A stretch of DNA of 34,259 nt from Brumimicrobium sp964346075 (GTDB lineage Bacteria; Bacteroidota; Bacteroidia; Flavobacteriales_D; Crocinitomicaceae). The notes under the pieces are model-generated. The model worked only from the letters and a program-made list of their open reading frames with translations. It made no database searches and was not told the origin of the DNA. Location of the stretch: NCBI GenBank assembly GCA_964346075.1, contig CAYFTH010000021.1:1-34259 (forward strand). Reading direction: 5' to 3'. Position numbers and translations under genes: made by a program. Shown one piece after another: positions 7,830 through 15,470 of the stretch; the stretch's first letter is position 1; each line of letters opens with the position of its first letter.

Positions 7830-9616
7830 ATGAATCCGACTTATATTGATGCGTTGTGGTTGGGATTAGCCTTTCTCAGCGGTATGATGATGAGGAAGAT
7901 TAACCTTCCTCCGCTTATCGGTTTTTTAGCGACTGGCTTTTTCTTGAATTTTTCTGGCTTTACGGAAGGCAACCTACAAGAAATTATTGCTACGCTCTCC
8001 GACTTGGGGATAACACTCTTGTTATTTACTATCGGTCTGAAAATTAAAGTGCGAGAGCTCTTCAAAAAGGAAATACTCATCACCACGTCGTTACACATGC
8101 TATTGGCCACCTTTGCGCTGGGTGGAGTTATATTTTTGTTGAGTTATCTCTCTGTCCCATTGTTCGAAAACGTAACCTGGCAAACGGCCTTGGTCATTGG
8201 GCTGGCCCTTAGTTTTTCGAGTACAGTTTTTATTATTAAGTCGCTGGAGCAACGTGGAGAAATCACCTCACGGCATGGACGATTTGCTATCGGTGTATTG
8301 ATTATACAAGATATATTTGCCGTATTATTTCTGACGATGTCTAAGACAGAGTGGCCGAGTATCTGGGTATTGACACTTCCGATTTATCTTTATGTTTTAC
8401 ACCTCGTGCTATCAAAATTATTGTCGCATACAGGACACGGGGAATTGCTAACTGTTTTTGGTTTTTTCGCCCCATTCATTGGCGGTGCTTTGGTTTTTGA
8501 TGCGGTAAATTTAAAATATGATCTCGGAGCGTTAATCGTTGGTATGTTATTGGTGAATCATTCGAGGTCGGAGGAATTGTACGACAGGATGATGAGCTAT
8601 AAAGATTTTTTCTTAGTTGGCTTTTTTATTAACATCGGCTTACAAGGTGTTCCAACTTGGGAGAATGTTGTTATTGCTACAGTTTTATTAATAGGAATAC
8701 TATTTAAAGGTGCGTTATTTTTTAAGCTATTTTCATTTTTCGATTTGAGGGCAAGAAGTAATTTTCTGACATCAATGCATTTGGCCAATTATAGTGAGTT
8801 CGGCTTAATCGTTGGAGCTGTGGCTGTATCGAGTGGAATGCTGTCAAGTGAATGGTTGGTGACAATAGCCTTAACGATGAGTTTTTCATTTCTTATTTCT
8901 TCACCTGTTATAGGTCAGTCCTATGAAATGTTTGACCGGTTCAAAGAAAAGCTTCAAAAATGGAATCGAACATCGCTGGAAATCGATAGTCAGCCCATCA
9001 TTTCCGGAGAAATTAAATATGTGGTTGTTGGCTTGGGAAGCATCGGTTTACCCGCTTACTTTCGATTAAAAGAGTCTTATCCTTCGTGTGTGGTGGGGGT
9101 AGATTACAATGAAGGTAAAATCAATAAGCTGAAAGAAGAAAACAATTACGTAGTGTGGGGGGATACCACGGACCGCGACTTTTGGGATGAATCTGATTGG
9201 AGTGACGTAAAGTTTGTTGTATTGGCTATGAGTGATTTTGCATCAAATTACAATACATTAAAGCAAATCAATAAAATAAATCAACGGTTCTTCAAAGTAG
9301 CAGTAGTATCTCATTATAAGGATGAGAAAAAGAAATTTGAAACGTTAGATGCCGATTTTATCTATAATTATAAGACGGAAGTTGGAGAAGATTTTGCCGA
9401 TCACGCTTTAGAAAATAGCNNNNNNNNNNNNNNNNNNNNNNNNNNNNNNNNNNNNNNNNNNNNNNNNNNNNNNNNNNNNNNNNNNNNNNNNNNNNNNNNN
9501 NNNNNNNNNNNNNNNNNNNTAATTATAAGACGGAAGTTGGAGAAGATTTTGCCGATCACGCTTTAGAAAATAGCCGTGAAATGATGTCTGGGTTGGGAAG
9601 AAAAGAAGATGACTAA
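7830..9616 (+). CDS. Kef-type cation/proton antiporter with RCK (TrkA-N) domain, interrupted by an assembly gap
   Basis: Monovalent cation:proton antiporter-2 type protein: about twelve membrane helices (residues 1-375, opening LWLGLAFLSGMMMRKINLPP), then a cytoplasmic TrkA-N/RCK nucleotide-binding domain from about 394 (VVVGLGSIGLPAYFRL, with the GxGxxG loop, then GVDYN and WGDTTDRDFW). The reading frame is open to base 9419, where 100 Ns begin. After the Ns the last 55 bases are repeated exactly, then continue as REMMSGLGRKEDD and a stop at 9614-9616. Dropping the Ns and one 55-base copy gives one uninterrupted 543-residue protein. As deposited, the Ns shift the frame and force a false stop at 9566. 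No RCK-C domain is seen. K+/H+ exchange is likely; the exact ion is not known. Confidence 0.88.
9365..9419 (+). repeat. 55-base sequence repeated on both sides of the N gap (left copy)
   Basis: Bases 9365-9419 (starting TAATTATAAGACGGAAGTTG) are identical to 9520-9574. The repeat abuts the Ns on both sides, as expected when two contigs share a 55-base terminal overlap that was scaffolded rather than merged. Confidence 0.95.
9420..9519. other. Assembly gap of exactly 100 Ns
   Basis: One hundred consecutive Ns, the conventional placeholder for a gap of unknown size. Because the flanks are the same 55-mer, the true gap is probably minus 55 bases, meaning no sequence is missing. Confidence 0.97.
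9520..9574 (+). repeat. 55-base sequence repeated on both sides of the N gap (right copy)
   Basis: Exact copy of 9365-9419, here leading without interruption into the true 3' end of the antiporter gene (stop at 9614-9616). Confidence 0.95.
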
Positions 9617-9620
9617 ATCA

Positions 9621-9893
9621 TCACTGAGTTAATTTTTTAAAAACGGTTTCCAAACGTTGCTCCTCTTATCGAAAAGTAAGCACCAGCAAATCTGATTGTT
9701 TTGCGTATTCGGAAATTATTCTTCGTGCGTCAATAACTGTATCCGTTTCGAGTAAAAAGGCATTTTTTTTAACTTGTTTAACTTTATTGACGGTTTTAAT
9801 ATCGTTCATTGCTCGATGAGAAACAGCACCTTCAAATTCGATGTAGATTACTTGAACGTCTCCTTGTGTTTGTAAATCTGCAGCACGCTCGTT
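9621..9893 (-). pseudogene. Broken second gldA: C-terminal fragment with an internal stop
   Basis: Translating the minus strand gives 90 codons that align without gaps to the last 90 residues of the intact GldA-like protein at 10272-11174. Shared blocks include YxEFEG, FLLET, IDAR, EYA and the terminal LTQ. By hand alignment about 46 of 90 residues are identical, so this is a diverged paralogue or homologue, not a recent copy. A TAA at 9666-9668 replaces a lysine codon (context FR-stop-EEQRLETVF), 14 codons before the natural end. The ATPase core (Walker A, signature, Walker B) is absent. The fragment stops at 9893, where it runs directly into antiporter-like sequence on the other strand. It cannot encode a working transporter ATPase. 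Confidence 0.82.
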
Positions 9894-10054
9894 TGGGTAG
9901 TATAGGAATGCCGGCCTATATGCGGCTCTATGAAGATTTTATGGAAACGGTGATCGGTGTAGATTATAATCAGGAAAAGATGAATGAATTGAAATCAGAT
10001 AAGTACAACGCCGTCTGGGGAAATACTACGGATCGTGATTTCTGGGAGGAATCA
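9893..10054 (+). pseudogene. Fragment of a second antiporter RCK (TrkA-N) domain
   Basis: 54 codons in one frame (LGSIGMPAYMRLYEDFMETV, then IGVDYN and WGNTTDRDFWEES) align without gaps to about residues 400-453 of the adjacent antiporter; about 33 of 54 residues are identical by hand. Similarity begins at the nucleotide-binding glycine loop and stops abruptly after FWEES, so both ends are truncated. The open frame spanning it begins at an ATG inside the gldA remnant, read antisense, and ends in unrelated sequence at 10126, so it is not a plausible gene. The fragment has no membrane domain and no full nucleotide-binding fold. Confidence 0.82.
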
Positions 10055-10162
10055 ACAGTTCTCCTGTTTTTTTTGTCCTCACCGGACGGGCAGATGGATA
10101 GAAATGTTAATATCGAAAAAAACTAACTAAAAAAACACTCGCAAAGCACTTGAGATGAAAAG

Positions 10163-10181
10163 TTGCATTAGTGACTTGAAT
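10163..10181 (-). repeat. Short copy of the gldA 3' end
   Basis: These 19 bases match 10275-10293, the last codons of intact gldA, at 17 of 19 positions. Read on the minus strand they encode FKSLMQ versus FKSLTQ. Possibly a third piece of the local duplication; the match is short enough that it needs support. Confidence 0.4.
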
Positions 10182-10291
10182 TTAAGCCCTATAAAAACTA
10201 CGTTGATCCGGAATTGCAGGTGTTTTCGATTGAGGGATTGAATACTTACCTGAAAAAGGAGAGATTTGTTCCTATTGCGTTAATGACTTGA
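10175..10291 (+). pseudogene. Possible C-terminal remnant of an unidentified plus-strand gene
   Basis: A 38-codon open stretch with protein-like composition (EFKPYKNYVDPELQVFSIEG, ending KKERFVPIALMT and a TGA) but no start codon, preceded by an in-frame stop. It ends antisense to the last codons of gldA. I do not recognise the family. It could be the tail of a gene that once converged on gldA, or chance. The remaining bases between 10055 and 10162 show nothing I can interpret. Confidence 0.3.
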
Positions 10292-11174
10292 ATACTGCTT
10301 CCAGGCTTTTTTCTTCTTTCCGCAAGGTCAGAATCAGTAAATTTTCTTTTTGCGCGTATTCTGCAATTGTTTTACGGGCATCGATCTCAACAGCAGTTTC
10401 CAATAAGAAGCAATTGTCCTCAACGACCTCAACTTTTGTAACTTCATCGATCTTACTCAGCTGACTTTTGGTGATCGATCCTTCAAATTCAACGTAAGTG
10501 ACCTGGGTTACTTTATCAGACTGTAGATTTTTAGCCGTTTCATTCGCTACGAGTTTTCCATTTTTAATGATAATCACCCGGTCACAAATGGCTTCTACCT
10601 CTTGCATGATGTGGGTAGAGAGCATTACTGTTTTTTCTTTACCGATCTTTTTGATCAGTCCGCGGATTTCATCGAGTTGGTTGGGGTCTAAACCAGAAGT
10701 AGGTTCATCCAGGATCAGTACTTCGGGGTCATGGATAATCGCTTGAGCCAGTCCAACACGCTGTCGAAAACCTTTTGAAAGCGCTCCGATTTGCTTGTGT
10801 TGTTCTTTTTCTAAGCCAACCATTCGTATGACCTCATCTATGCGGGAATTAAGATTCTTCAGTTTGTAAATGCTTCCGATAAATTTCAAGTATTCAAGCA
10901 CGTACATATCCAGGTAAAGTGGATTATTCTCAGGAAGATAGCCGATTTTCTGTTGTATGGTGAGCGGATGTTCGCTGATATTCAATCCTGCTACTTCTAC
11001 GATACCCTCAGTCGGTGGTATAAAAGTAGTGATAACTTTCATTGTTGTCGATTTGCCAGCGCCATTAGGACCTAAAAAACCCAGAATTTCTCCTTGTTTT
11101 GCCTCAAAGGAAATATTATCCACAGCGGCTTGTTCGCCATAGTATTTGGAGAGGTGTTTGACAGCAATAGACAT
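10272..11174 (-). CDS. gldA: GldA-like ABC transporter ATP-binding protein
   Basis: 300-residue cytoplasmic ABC ATPase. Walker A GPNGAGKST (35-43), the signature loop LSKGFRQR (132-139), Walker B VLILDEP (152-158) and the switch histidine in STHIM (186-190) are all intact. The long C-terminal extension (about 215-300) is typical of the CcmA/NatA-like branch that contains GldA, the ATPase of the GldAFG transporter associated with gliding motility in Bacteroidota. gldF and gldG are not adjacent, which is common for gldA. It has its own promoter and follows the DUF1573 gene across a terminator. The gldA name rests on length, C-terminal extension and phylum, so a related exporter ATPase is possible. 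A broken homologue lies immediately downstream. Confidence 0.8.
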   Translation of the reverse strand: MSIAVKHLSKYYGEQAAVDNISFEAKQGEILGFLGPNGAGKSTTMKVITTFIPPTEGIVEVAGLNISEHPLTIQQKIGYLPENNPLYLDMYVLEYLKFIGSIYKLKNLNSRIDEVIRMVGLEKEQHKQIGALSKGFRQRVGLAQAIIHDPEVLILDEPTSGLDPNQLDEIRGLIKKIGKEKTVMLSTHIMQEVEAICDRVIIIKNGKLVANETAKNLQSDKVTQVTYVEFEGSITKSQLSKIDEVTKVEVVEDNCFLLETAVEIDARKTIAEYAQKENLLILTLRKEEKSLEAVFKSLTQ

Positions 11175-11192
11175 AGTTCAAAATTTGTTTTA

Positions 11193-11222
11193 CGAATATA
11201 CCAGTTCCAGACTACACGACAA
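11193..11222 (-). promoter_or_regulatory. Promoter of gldA (TTG-N19-TATATTCG)
   Basis: On the minus strand a TTG (11220-11222) is followed by 19 bases and TATATTCG (11193-11200), seven of eight matches to TANNTTTG, 18 bases before the ATG. Spacing fits the Bacteroidota consensus. Confidence 0.5.
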
Positions 11223-11285
11223 CGAATCGGTGTTAATTTCTCTAAACAATTGAGTTTTGATATTACAGCCAATGGTCTCAATAAA

Positions 11286-11318
11286 AAATCCGCCATTGAA
11301 AAGAACAATGGCGGATTT
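11286..11318 (-). terminator. Rho-independent terminator of the DUF1573 gene
   Basis: Perfect 13-base inverted repeat (AAATCCGCCATTG at 11286-11298 and its complement at 11306-11318) with a 7-base loop. On the minus strand the stem is followed by a T-rich run, 24 bases after the DUF1573 stop codon. The right arm is G+C rich for this genome, as expected for a terminator stem. Confidence 0.85.
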
Positions 11319-11341
11319 CAGTATGTTATCTATCTGTACTT

Positions 11342-11791
11342 TTATTCATTCGCAGGCGCTCCTGATTTGTTAACAGGTGCTTCGCCTTTTGGAGCGGCTT
11401 CTACTTTACCTTTGATACGAATTGTTTTAGTGGGTGTGTTCACAGCATTCGATTGCAATGTTACACTTTTTCCAAATGGACCAACTCGTTTTGTATCGTA
11501 TTTCACCTTGATAACACCAGTTTTACCAGGAGCAATTGGTTCTCTGGGCCATTCAGGTACTGTACAACCACAAGAACCTTTAGCATTAGAAATCATCAAC
11601 GGCTCATTCCCCGTGTTTTTAAATTCAAATTCACAACTGCCATCACCATATTGCTTTACGGTTCCGTAATCGTGTGTTTCTTTCTCGAATTTAATTTTTG
11701 CTCCAGATTCTACAGCTTGCTCCTGAGCAAATGTGTTTGCAGTTGAAAGAGCTGCGATCATTAGCGTAAGTGTAAAAAGTACTTTTTTCAT
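11342..11791 (-). CDS. Secreted DUF1573 domain protein
   Basis: 149 residues with a Sec signal peptide (about 1-22, ending TANTFAQ). The mature part is one Ig-like DUF1573 domain: FEKETHDYGTVKQYGDGSCEFEFKNTG is characteristic in pattern, followed by KGSCGCTVPEWP with the conserved paired cysteines and APGKTGVIKVKYDT. The C-terminus is a short Pro/Ala/Lys tail. DUF1573 proteins are common periplasmic or surface proteins of Bacteroidota without assigned activity. It has its own -7 element and its own terminator, so it is probably monocistronic even though it lies 77 bases downstream of the lipoprotein gene. Confidence 0.9.
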   Translation of the reverse strand: MKKVLFTLTLMIAALSTANTFAQEQAVESGAKIKFEKETHDYGTVKQYGDGSCEFEFKNTGNEPLMISNAKGSCGCTVPEWPREPIAPGKTGVIKVKYDTKRVGPFGKSVTLQSNAVNTPTKTIRIKGKVEAAPKGEAPVNKSGAPANE

Positions 11792-11815
11792 CGTTTCAAA
11801 ATTTTATGTTTAAAT

Positions 11816-11823
11816 CAAAAATA
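11816..11823 (-). promoter_or_regulatory. -7 element (TATTTTTG) for the DUF1573 gene
   Basis: Exact TANNTTTG on the minus strand, 25 bases before the ATG. The region upstream is an AT-rich alternating tract; no clear -33 TTG. Confidence 0.45.
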
Positions 11824-11868
11824 AGATATATATATCTAAGTGTATTAAAATTAACAAACCATTAACAT

Positions 11869-12459
11869 CTAGGAAGCTTCTGGAGTATCTGTCGAATCCG
11901 TCATTTTTTCCATCTGTAGTTCAATGAGTTCTTCAAATGTCTTATCAATATGTTTCAGTCGAAATTCGTACAGCTCTTTTTTCGATGGTGGCAGATTTTC
12001 AATCTCAAGTAATCTGTTGGCATAATGTTCGATTTGCTCTGGATTGTATTTATCTTGATCGTAATAGCTCATTTGAAGTTCGAGAAGTCCAATTTTATTC
12101 GATGTATTTGGGTAGTGCATCAAGATAGAATCTCTCCATTTTGTGGCTAACCGCTCGACGCCAATTTGCATATAAAGTGAAGCAATATTTTGAAGCGCTT
12201 GTTCTGCAAAATCGTGGCTCGGATATTTTCTGAAGAACTTTTTGTTGCGGTTTATGGCTTTGTGATATACGAGCTTATCAACTTTGAAACTGTCGATTTC
12301 TATACGTTTTTTTGTCAGGTCTTGCAATGTATCATCAATACTATTAATTGAGGAAATAATTGCTTCGGGCGTTTCTTTTTGTAATGTTTCAGGTTGTTCC
12401 TCGCTATTACAGCCGATGATTAGAAATAAACTAGCAATTGCAGGTAAAATAAACTTCAT
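11869..12459 (-). CDS. Predicted lipoprotein with TPR-like helices
   Basis: 196 residues. The lipobox LIIGCNSEE places the lipidated cysteine at about residue 17. The body is helical and contains two or more degenerate tetratricopeptide-like units (NKKFFRKYPSHDFAEQALQN, then IASLYMQIG and ATKWRDSILMHYPNTSNKIG), reminiscent of YfiO/BamD-like repeat lipoproteins but too short and divergent for that name. It starts eight bases after the stop of def, so it is probably translated from the same transcript. No specific function can be assigned from the sequence. Confidence 0.75.
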   Translation of the reverse strand: MKFILPAIASLFLIIGCNSEEQPETLQKETPEAIISSINSIDDTLQDLTKKRIEIDSFKVDKLVYHKAINRNKKFFRKYPSHDFAEQALQNIASLYMQIGVERLATKWRDSILMHYPNTSNKIGLLELQMSYYDQDKYNPEQIEHYANRLLEIENLPPSKKELYEFRLKHIDKTFEELIELQMEKMTDSTDTPEAS

Positions 12460-12467
12460 TTTCTTAA

Positions 12468-13061
12468 TTATTTACGTTTTTTTACGGGAAATTTCATGCG
12501 ATAAGGGATATCTACGTCACCTTTTGAAATATTGTTAAGCTTTTTGCCCAACAATCGTTTTTTGAGTGGACTTAAATGATCAGTGAACAGGATACCGTCC
12601 ACGTGATCGTATTCATGTTGAATTACGCGTGCTGCATATCCTTCATAAGTATCTTCGTGAAAGTCGAAATTTTCATCGAAGTAACTGATGATGATTTTTT
12701 CTTTTCTGTAGACATCTTCCCGAATAGCGGGTATACTTAAGCACCCTTCTTGAAAACCCCAGTTTTCACCGTTTTCTTCTTCAATGATCGGATTGATAAA
12801 TACTTTTTTAAAACCTTCTAAACCTGCGGCCTTTGGGTCTGGCTCTTCACCCTCCTGATCTTCGGCGAAAGGAGAGGCGTCCACGATAAAAAGACGAATG
12901 GATTTACCTATTTGAGGTGCTGCGAGTCCCACACCATGAGCGTTATACATCGTTTCCCACATATTATCAATGAGCGATTGCAGTCCCTCATAATCTTCAT
13001 CGATCTCAACAGCCTCCTTTTTGAGTATAGGATCCCCATAAGCGACAATAGGTAATATCAT
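12468..13061 (-). CDS. def: Peptide deformylase
   Basis: Metalloenzyme that removes the N-formyl group from nascent proteins in the cytosol. All three family motifs are present: GVGLAAPQ (43-50), EGCLSIP (105-111, metal ligand C107) and QHEYDH (148-153, ligands H149 and H153, catalytic E150). At 197 residues it is of normal size, with a small acidic insertion (about 65-78, EDQEGEEPDPKAAG) often seen in Bacteroidota enzymes. It probably heads a two-gene transcript with the TPR-like lipoprotein, with a perfect -7 element in front. Confidence 0.97.
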   Translation of the reverse strand: MILPIVAYGDPILKKEAVEIDEDYEGLQSLIDNMWETMYNAHGVGLAAPQIGKSIRLFIVDASPFAEDQEGEEPDPKAAGLEGFKKVFINPIIEEENGENWGFQEGCLSIPAIREDVYRKEKIIISYFDENFDFHEDTYEGYAARVIQHEYDHVDGILFTDHLSPLKKRLLGKKLNNISKGDVDIPYRMKFPVKKRK

Positions 13062-13082
13062 AAATATACTTTTTTAACCACA

Positions 13083-13090
13083 CAAATTTA
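13083..13090 (-). promoter_or_regulatory. -7 element (TAAATTTG) for def
   Basis: Exact TANNTTTG on the minus strand, 22 bases before the def ATG and inside the 50-base spacer after the patatin gene. No clear -33 element. Confidence 0.4.
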
Positions 13091-13111
13091 ATAAATAAAA
13101 AGGACTGTTTC

Positions 13112-15403
13112 CTAACGAATAGCGCGATCATTAAAAATTACATATCCAAAGCTCACCTGAGTCGAAAAAGGCTTGCTTTGTTTTGGGAAATAGTTGGTGG
13201 ATACCCTTAAAGGGCCAATAGGTGTATGAAAGACAGCAGATGCTCCAGCCATAATGGTGGGACTTTGAAATTCATTGATATAGCCGAAAGTTCCGTTGTC
13301 AAATTGTTCAATTGTTTTGAAGGGTTGGAAAATATAAGGATCGAATCGTAGATCGATAAAATTGGTCAACTCAAAAATGAAATTAGCACCACCACCAGCG
13401 TATTGGGGAGCACGATATTCTGTCATAAATAAAGTGCGGCTATCAGGTAGGGGTGAAAACTCAGTGGTAGCTAAAATAGATGCTGTATAATTAGAAAAGA
13501 GTGACTGAGAATTGAGCACGCCTTTACCATAAATCCCTATCTGAAATTGATCACTCAAGTTAAAAAAATGCTGTCCTTCAATTGAAATGTTGAGCCAACG
13601 GTGGAATTTACGAACATCGTAATCTTCATTTTGGGTGTTTCCTGCAAGACTTTGTTCTTTTCCTTGAACATACCGAAAGCTCAAATCCATAAAACTACCG
13701 TCCGAAGCCCATTGTTTCCTGTTTAACGTGCTGTGTTTATAAGAAAAAATGACTGATTCACCGCTAAACAAAGTGATGTCGGCTGTGTCGCTGCTCGAAA
13801 AATTAAGGGTTTGATAGTATTCGTCTTCATTCTGGAACTTGCGAAAATCCAAATCTAACCGTTCTGAATTGGATAGCGGAACACTTAATTGGGTGCCGTA
13901 ATAGAGCTCGTTTTGAACGAGAAAGGACGGTTTTGAATCTTCGAAAAATGTAGAAGAACTCCGGAAATAGTCCCAGCGATTCAATAAAAAATAAGGAGAA
14001 ACCCGAAGCGGCAGAGTCGTTGGGAGGTCGTAGTTTAACCCTACTTTGGTTGATCCATAAAACTTTCCAAAATAGGATTCACCATGCAGTTGCAGCGCAC
14101 CCTTTCCCATATCAAAATAGGATAAGCCTATATAAGCCGTATTTACAGGTCGTGAGGAGAAGTGACCACCAACACTTAGTTCGAAAGGCTTTTCTTTTCG
14201 TATATCTAAGTTCAATTGATAAGAGCTGTCTGAGCTCCTCGAAATTGTGGGATACATGTACTTTACTTGAGGAGTGGCATAAGCCCGGAAGTATCGTTTG
14301 GTAAAATCTGCCGAAGACAGCAACTTTGGAACGGAATCACGGATGAAACTTTTACGGATAAACGAAATATCATCACCTTCTTGGGATAGCGAAGTTGAAA
14401 TGTCGTCAATTTGAAGGGGCTTTACTTTTTTGAGAAATTGCATGCGTTTTTGGCGCATTTCTGCGGAAGATACCCGTCTATTCACGCTGCTTAAGATGCT
14501 GTCGATCATGGGTAAAGTTGATTGATACCCACTGTTAATGGCCTCTTGAGCATTCGAAAAATCAAATGTAGAAATACTCGTGTTTGGCGAAATAATAATA
14601 CCTTCTTCGCAGGGTAATTCAAAATTGGTGGGTTTCATGAGCATATTCGAAACTTGACTGATGACGTCGCCCTCTGTAGGTGGAGAGGCATTGTAAGAAA
14701 CGTTGCTCCCAATAATATAATCCACGGGAAATTCGTTGTAGAGCACATGTGCTGGGAAGTTGTCGTACAAGCCACCATCAAATAACAGTTTCCCATCAAT
14801 ACGAATGGGATTAACATAGAACGGATAGGTCATGGATGCTCTAACAGCTGCATTCAAATTACCTTCTGAGAAGACAACACTTTTCTTTTCGCGAATGTCG
14901 GAGGCCACACATCGAAAAGGGACGAATAGCGAATCGAACTGTTTATTGACACTAGCTCCGGTAGTTCCAAATATCCTTAACATTTCATAGTCGAGATAAG
15001 CAGGAGTCATGAAATTAGTGGGGAGTGATTTTTTAAAAAGACTATCCTGACTAAAAGCCACATTGAGCATAGAAGCACCGTCATCCTTTTCCCGTAGTAA
15101 AAAACGCTGCTCAGTGGTAGTGCCTCCTTTCGTCATTTTAATGAATTTATCCGACAAGATGTAAGATTTAATTTCAACTGGCGAGTAACCACAGGCGTAC
15201 ATTGCACCGACGAGAGCACCTGCACTTGTGCCTGCTATATAATCGATCGGAATTTCGGCCTCTTCTAACGCCATCAAAACCCCAACATGAGCAAGGCCGG
15301 TTGCACCACCACCACTGAGTACGAGCCCTACAGATTGAGCGCGCATGTGAGCGCTGCTCAGGATCAGGGAAAACAATAAAAAAATGAGTGCCTTTCGTTT
15401 CAA
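13112..15403 (-). CDS. Patatin-like phospholipase fused to an outer-membrane beta-barrel
   Basis: 763 residues. After a signal peptide (about 1-22) comes a patatin domain with the oxyanion loop GGGATGLAH (31-39), nucleophile S60 in GTSAG (58-62) and catalytic D209 in DGG (209-211). A linker (about 310-400) leads into a long beta-rich region (about 400-763) with alternating aromatic strands and a terminal strand FSTQVSFGYVIF, as in BamA/Omp85-type barrels. The architecture resembles PlpD-type patatin autotransporters and the Bacteroidota patatin/surface-antigen proteins. It may hydrolyse phospholipids at the outer membrane. The start is TTG at 15403: an in-frame stop lies four codons upstream and the next ATG falls after the hydrophobic core of the signal peptide. 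Confidence 0.9.
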   Translation of the reverse strand: MKRKALIFLLFSLILSSAHMRAQSVGLVLSGGGATGLAHVGVLMALEEAEIPIDYIAGTSAGALVGAMYACGYSPVEIKSYILSDKFIKMTKGGTTTEQRFLLREKDDGASMLNVAFSQDSLFKKSLPTNFMTPAYLDYEMLRIFGTTGASVNKQFDSLFVPFRCVASDIREKKSVVFSEGNLNAAVRASMTYPFYVNPIRIDGKLLFDGGLYDNFPAHVLYNEFPVDYIIGSNVSYNASPPTEGDVISQVSNMLMKPTNFELPCEEGIIISPNTSISTFDFSNAQEAINSGYQSTLPMIDSILSSVNRRVSSAEMRQKRMQFLKKVKPLQIDDISTSLSQEGDDISFIRKSFIRDSVPKLLSSADFTKRYFRAYATPQVKYMYPTISRSSDSSYQLNLDIRKEKPFELSVGGHFSSRPVNTAYIGLSYFDMGKGALQLHGESYFGKFYGSTKVGLNYDLPTTLPLRVSPYFLLNRWDYFRSSSTFFEDSKPSFLVQNELYYGTQLSVPLSNSERLDLDFRKFQNEDEYYQTLNFSSSDTADITLFSGESVIFSYKHSTLNRKQWASDGSFMDLSFRYVQGKEQSLAGNTQNEDYDVRKFHRWLNISIEGQHFFNLSDQFQIGIYGKGVLNSQSLFSNYTASILATTEFSPLPDSRTLFMTEYRAPQYAGGGANFIFELTNFIDLRFDPYIFQPFKTIEQFDNGTFGYINEFQSPTIMAGASAVFHTPIGPLRVSTNYFPKQSKPFSTQVSFGYVIFNDRAIR

Positions 15404-15429
15404 GCTCCTTTAAAATGAGTTAATTTGTA

Positions 15430-15437
15430 CAAAAATA
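15430..15437 (-). promoter_or_regulatory. -7 element (TATTTTTG) for the patatin gene
   Basis: Exact TANNTTTG on the minus strand, 26 bases before the TTG start, within the 67-base divergent spacer shared with the TRIC-like gene. Confidence 0.45.
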
Positions 15438-15470
15438 GAAGTTTTTTTTCCACTAAACGAATGAAATTGA

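Noticed and set aside
9365..9574. The flanking 55-base copies as target-site duplications or mobile-element repeats
   Set aside because: They directly abut an arbitrary 100-N gap and collapse to one intact gene, which is better explained by assembly; no transposase or terminal inverted repeat is present.
9809..10126. 105-codon open frame as an RCK-domain gene
   Set aside because: It starts antisense inside the gldA remnant and ends in unrelated sequence; only the middle 54 codons are antiporter-like, so it is treated as a pseudogene fragment.
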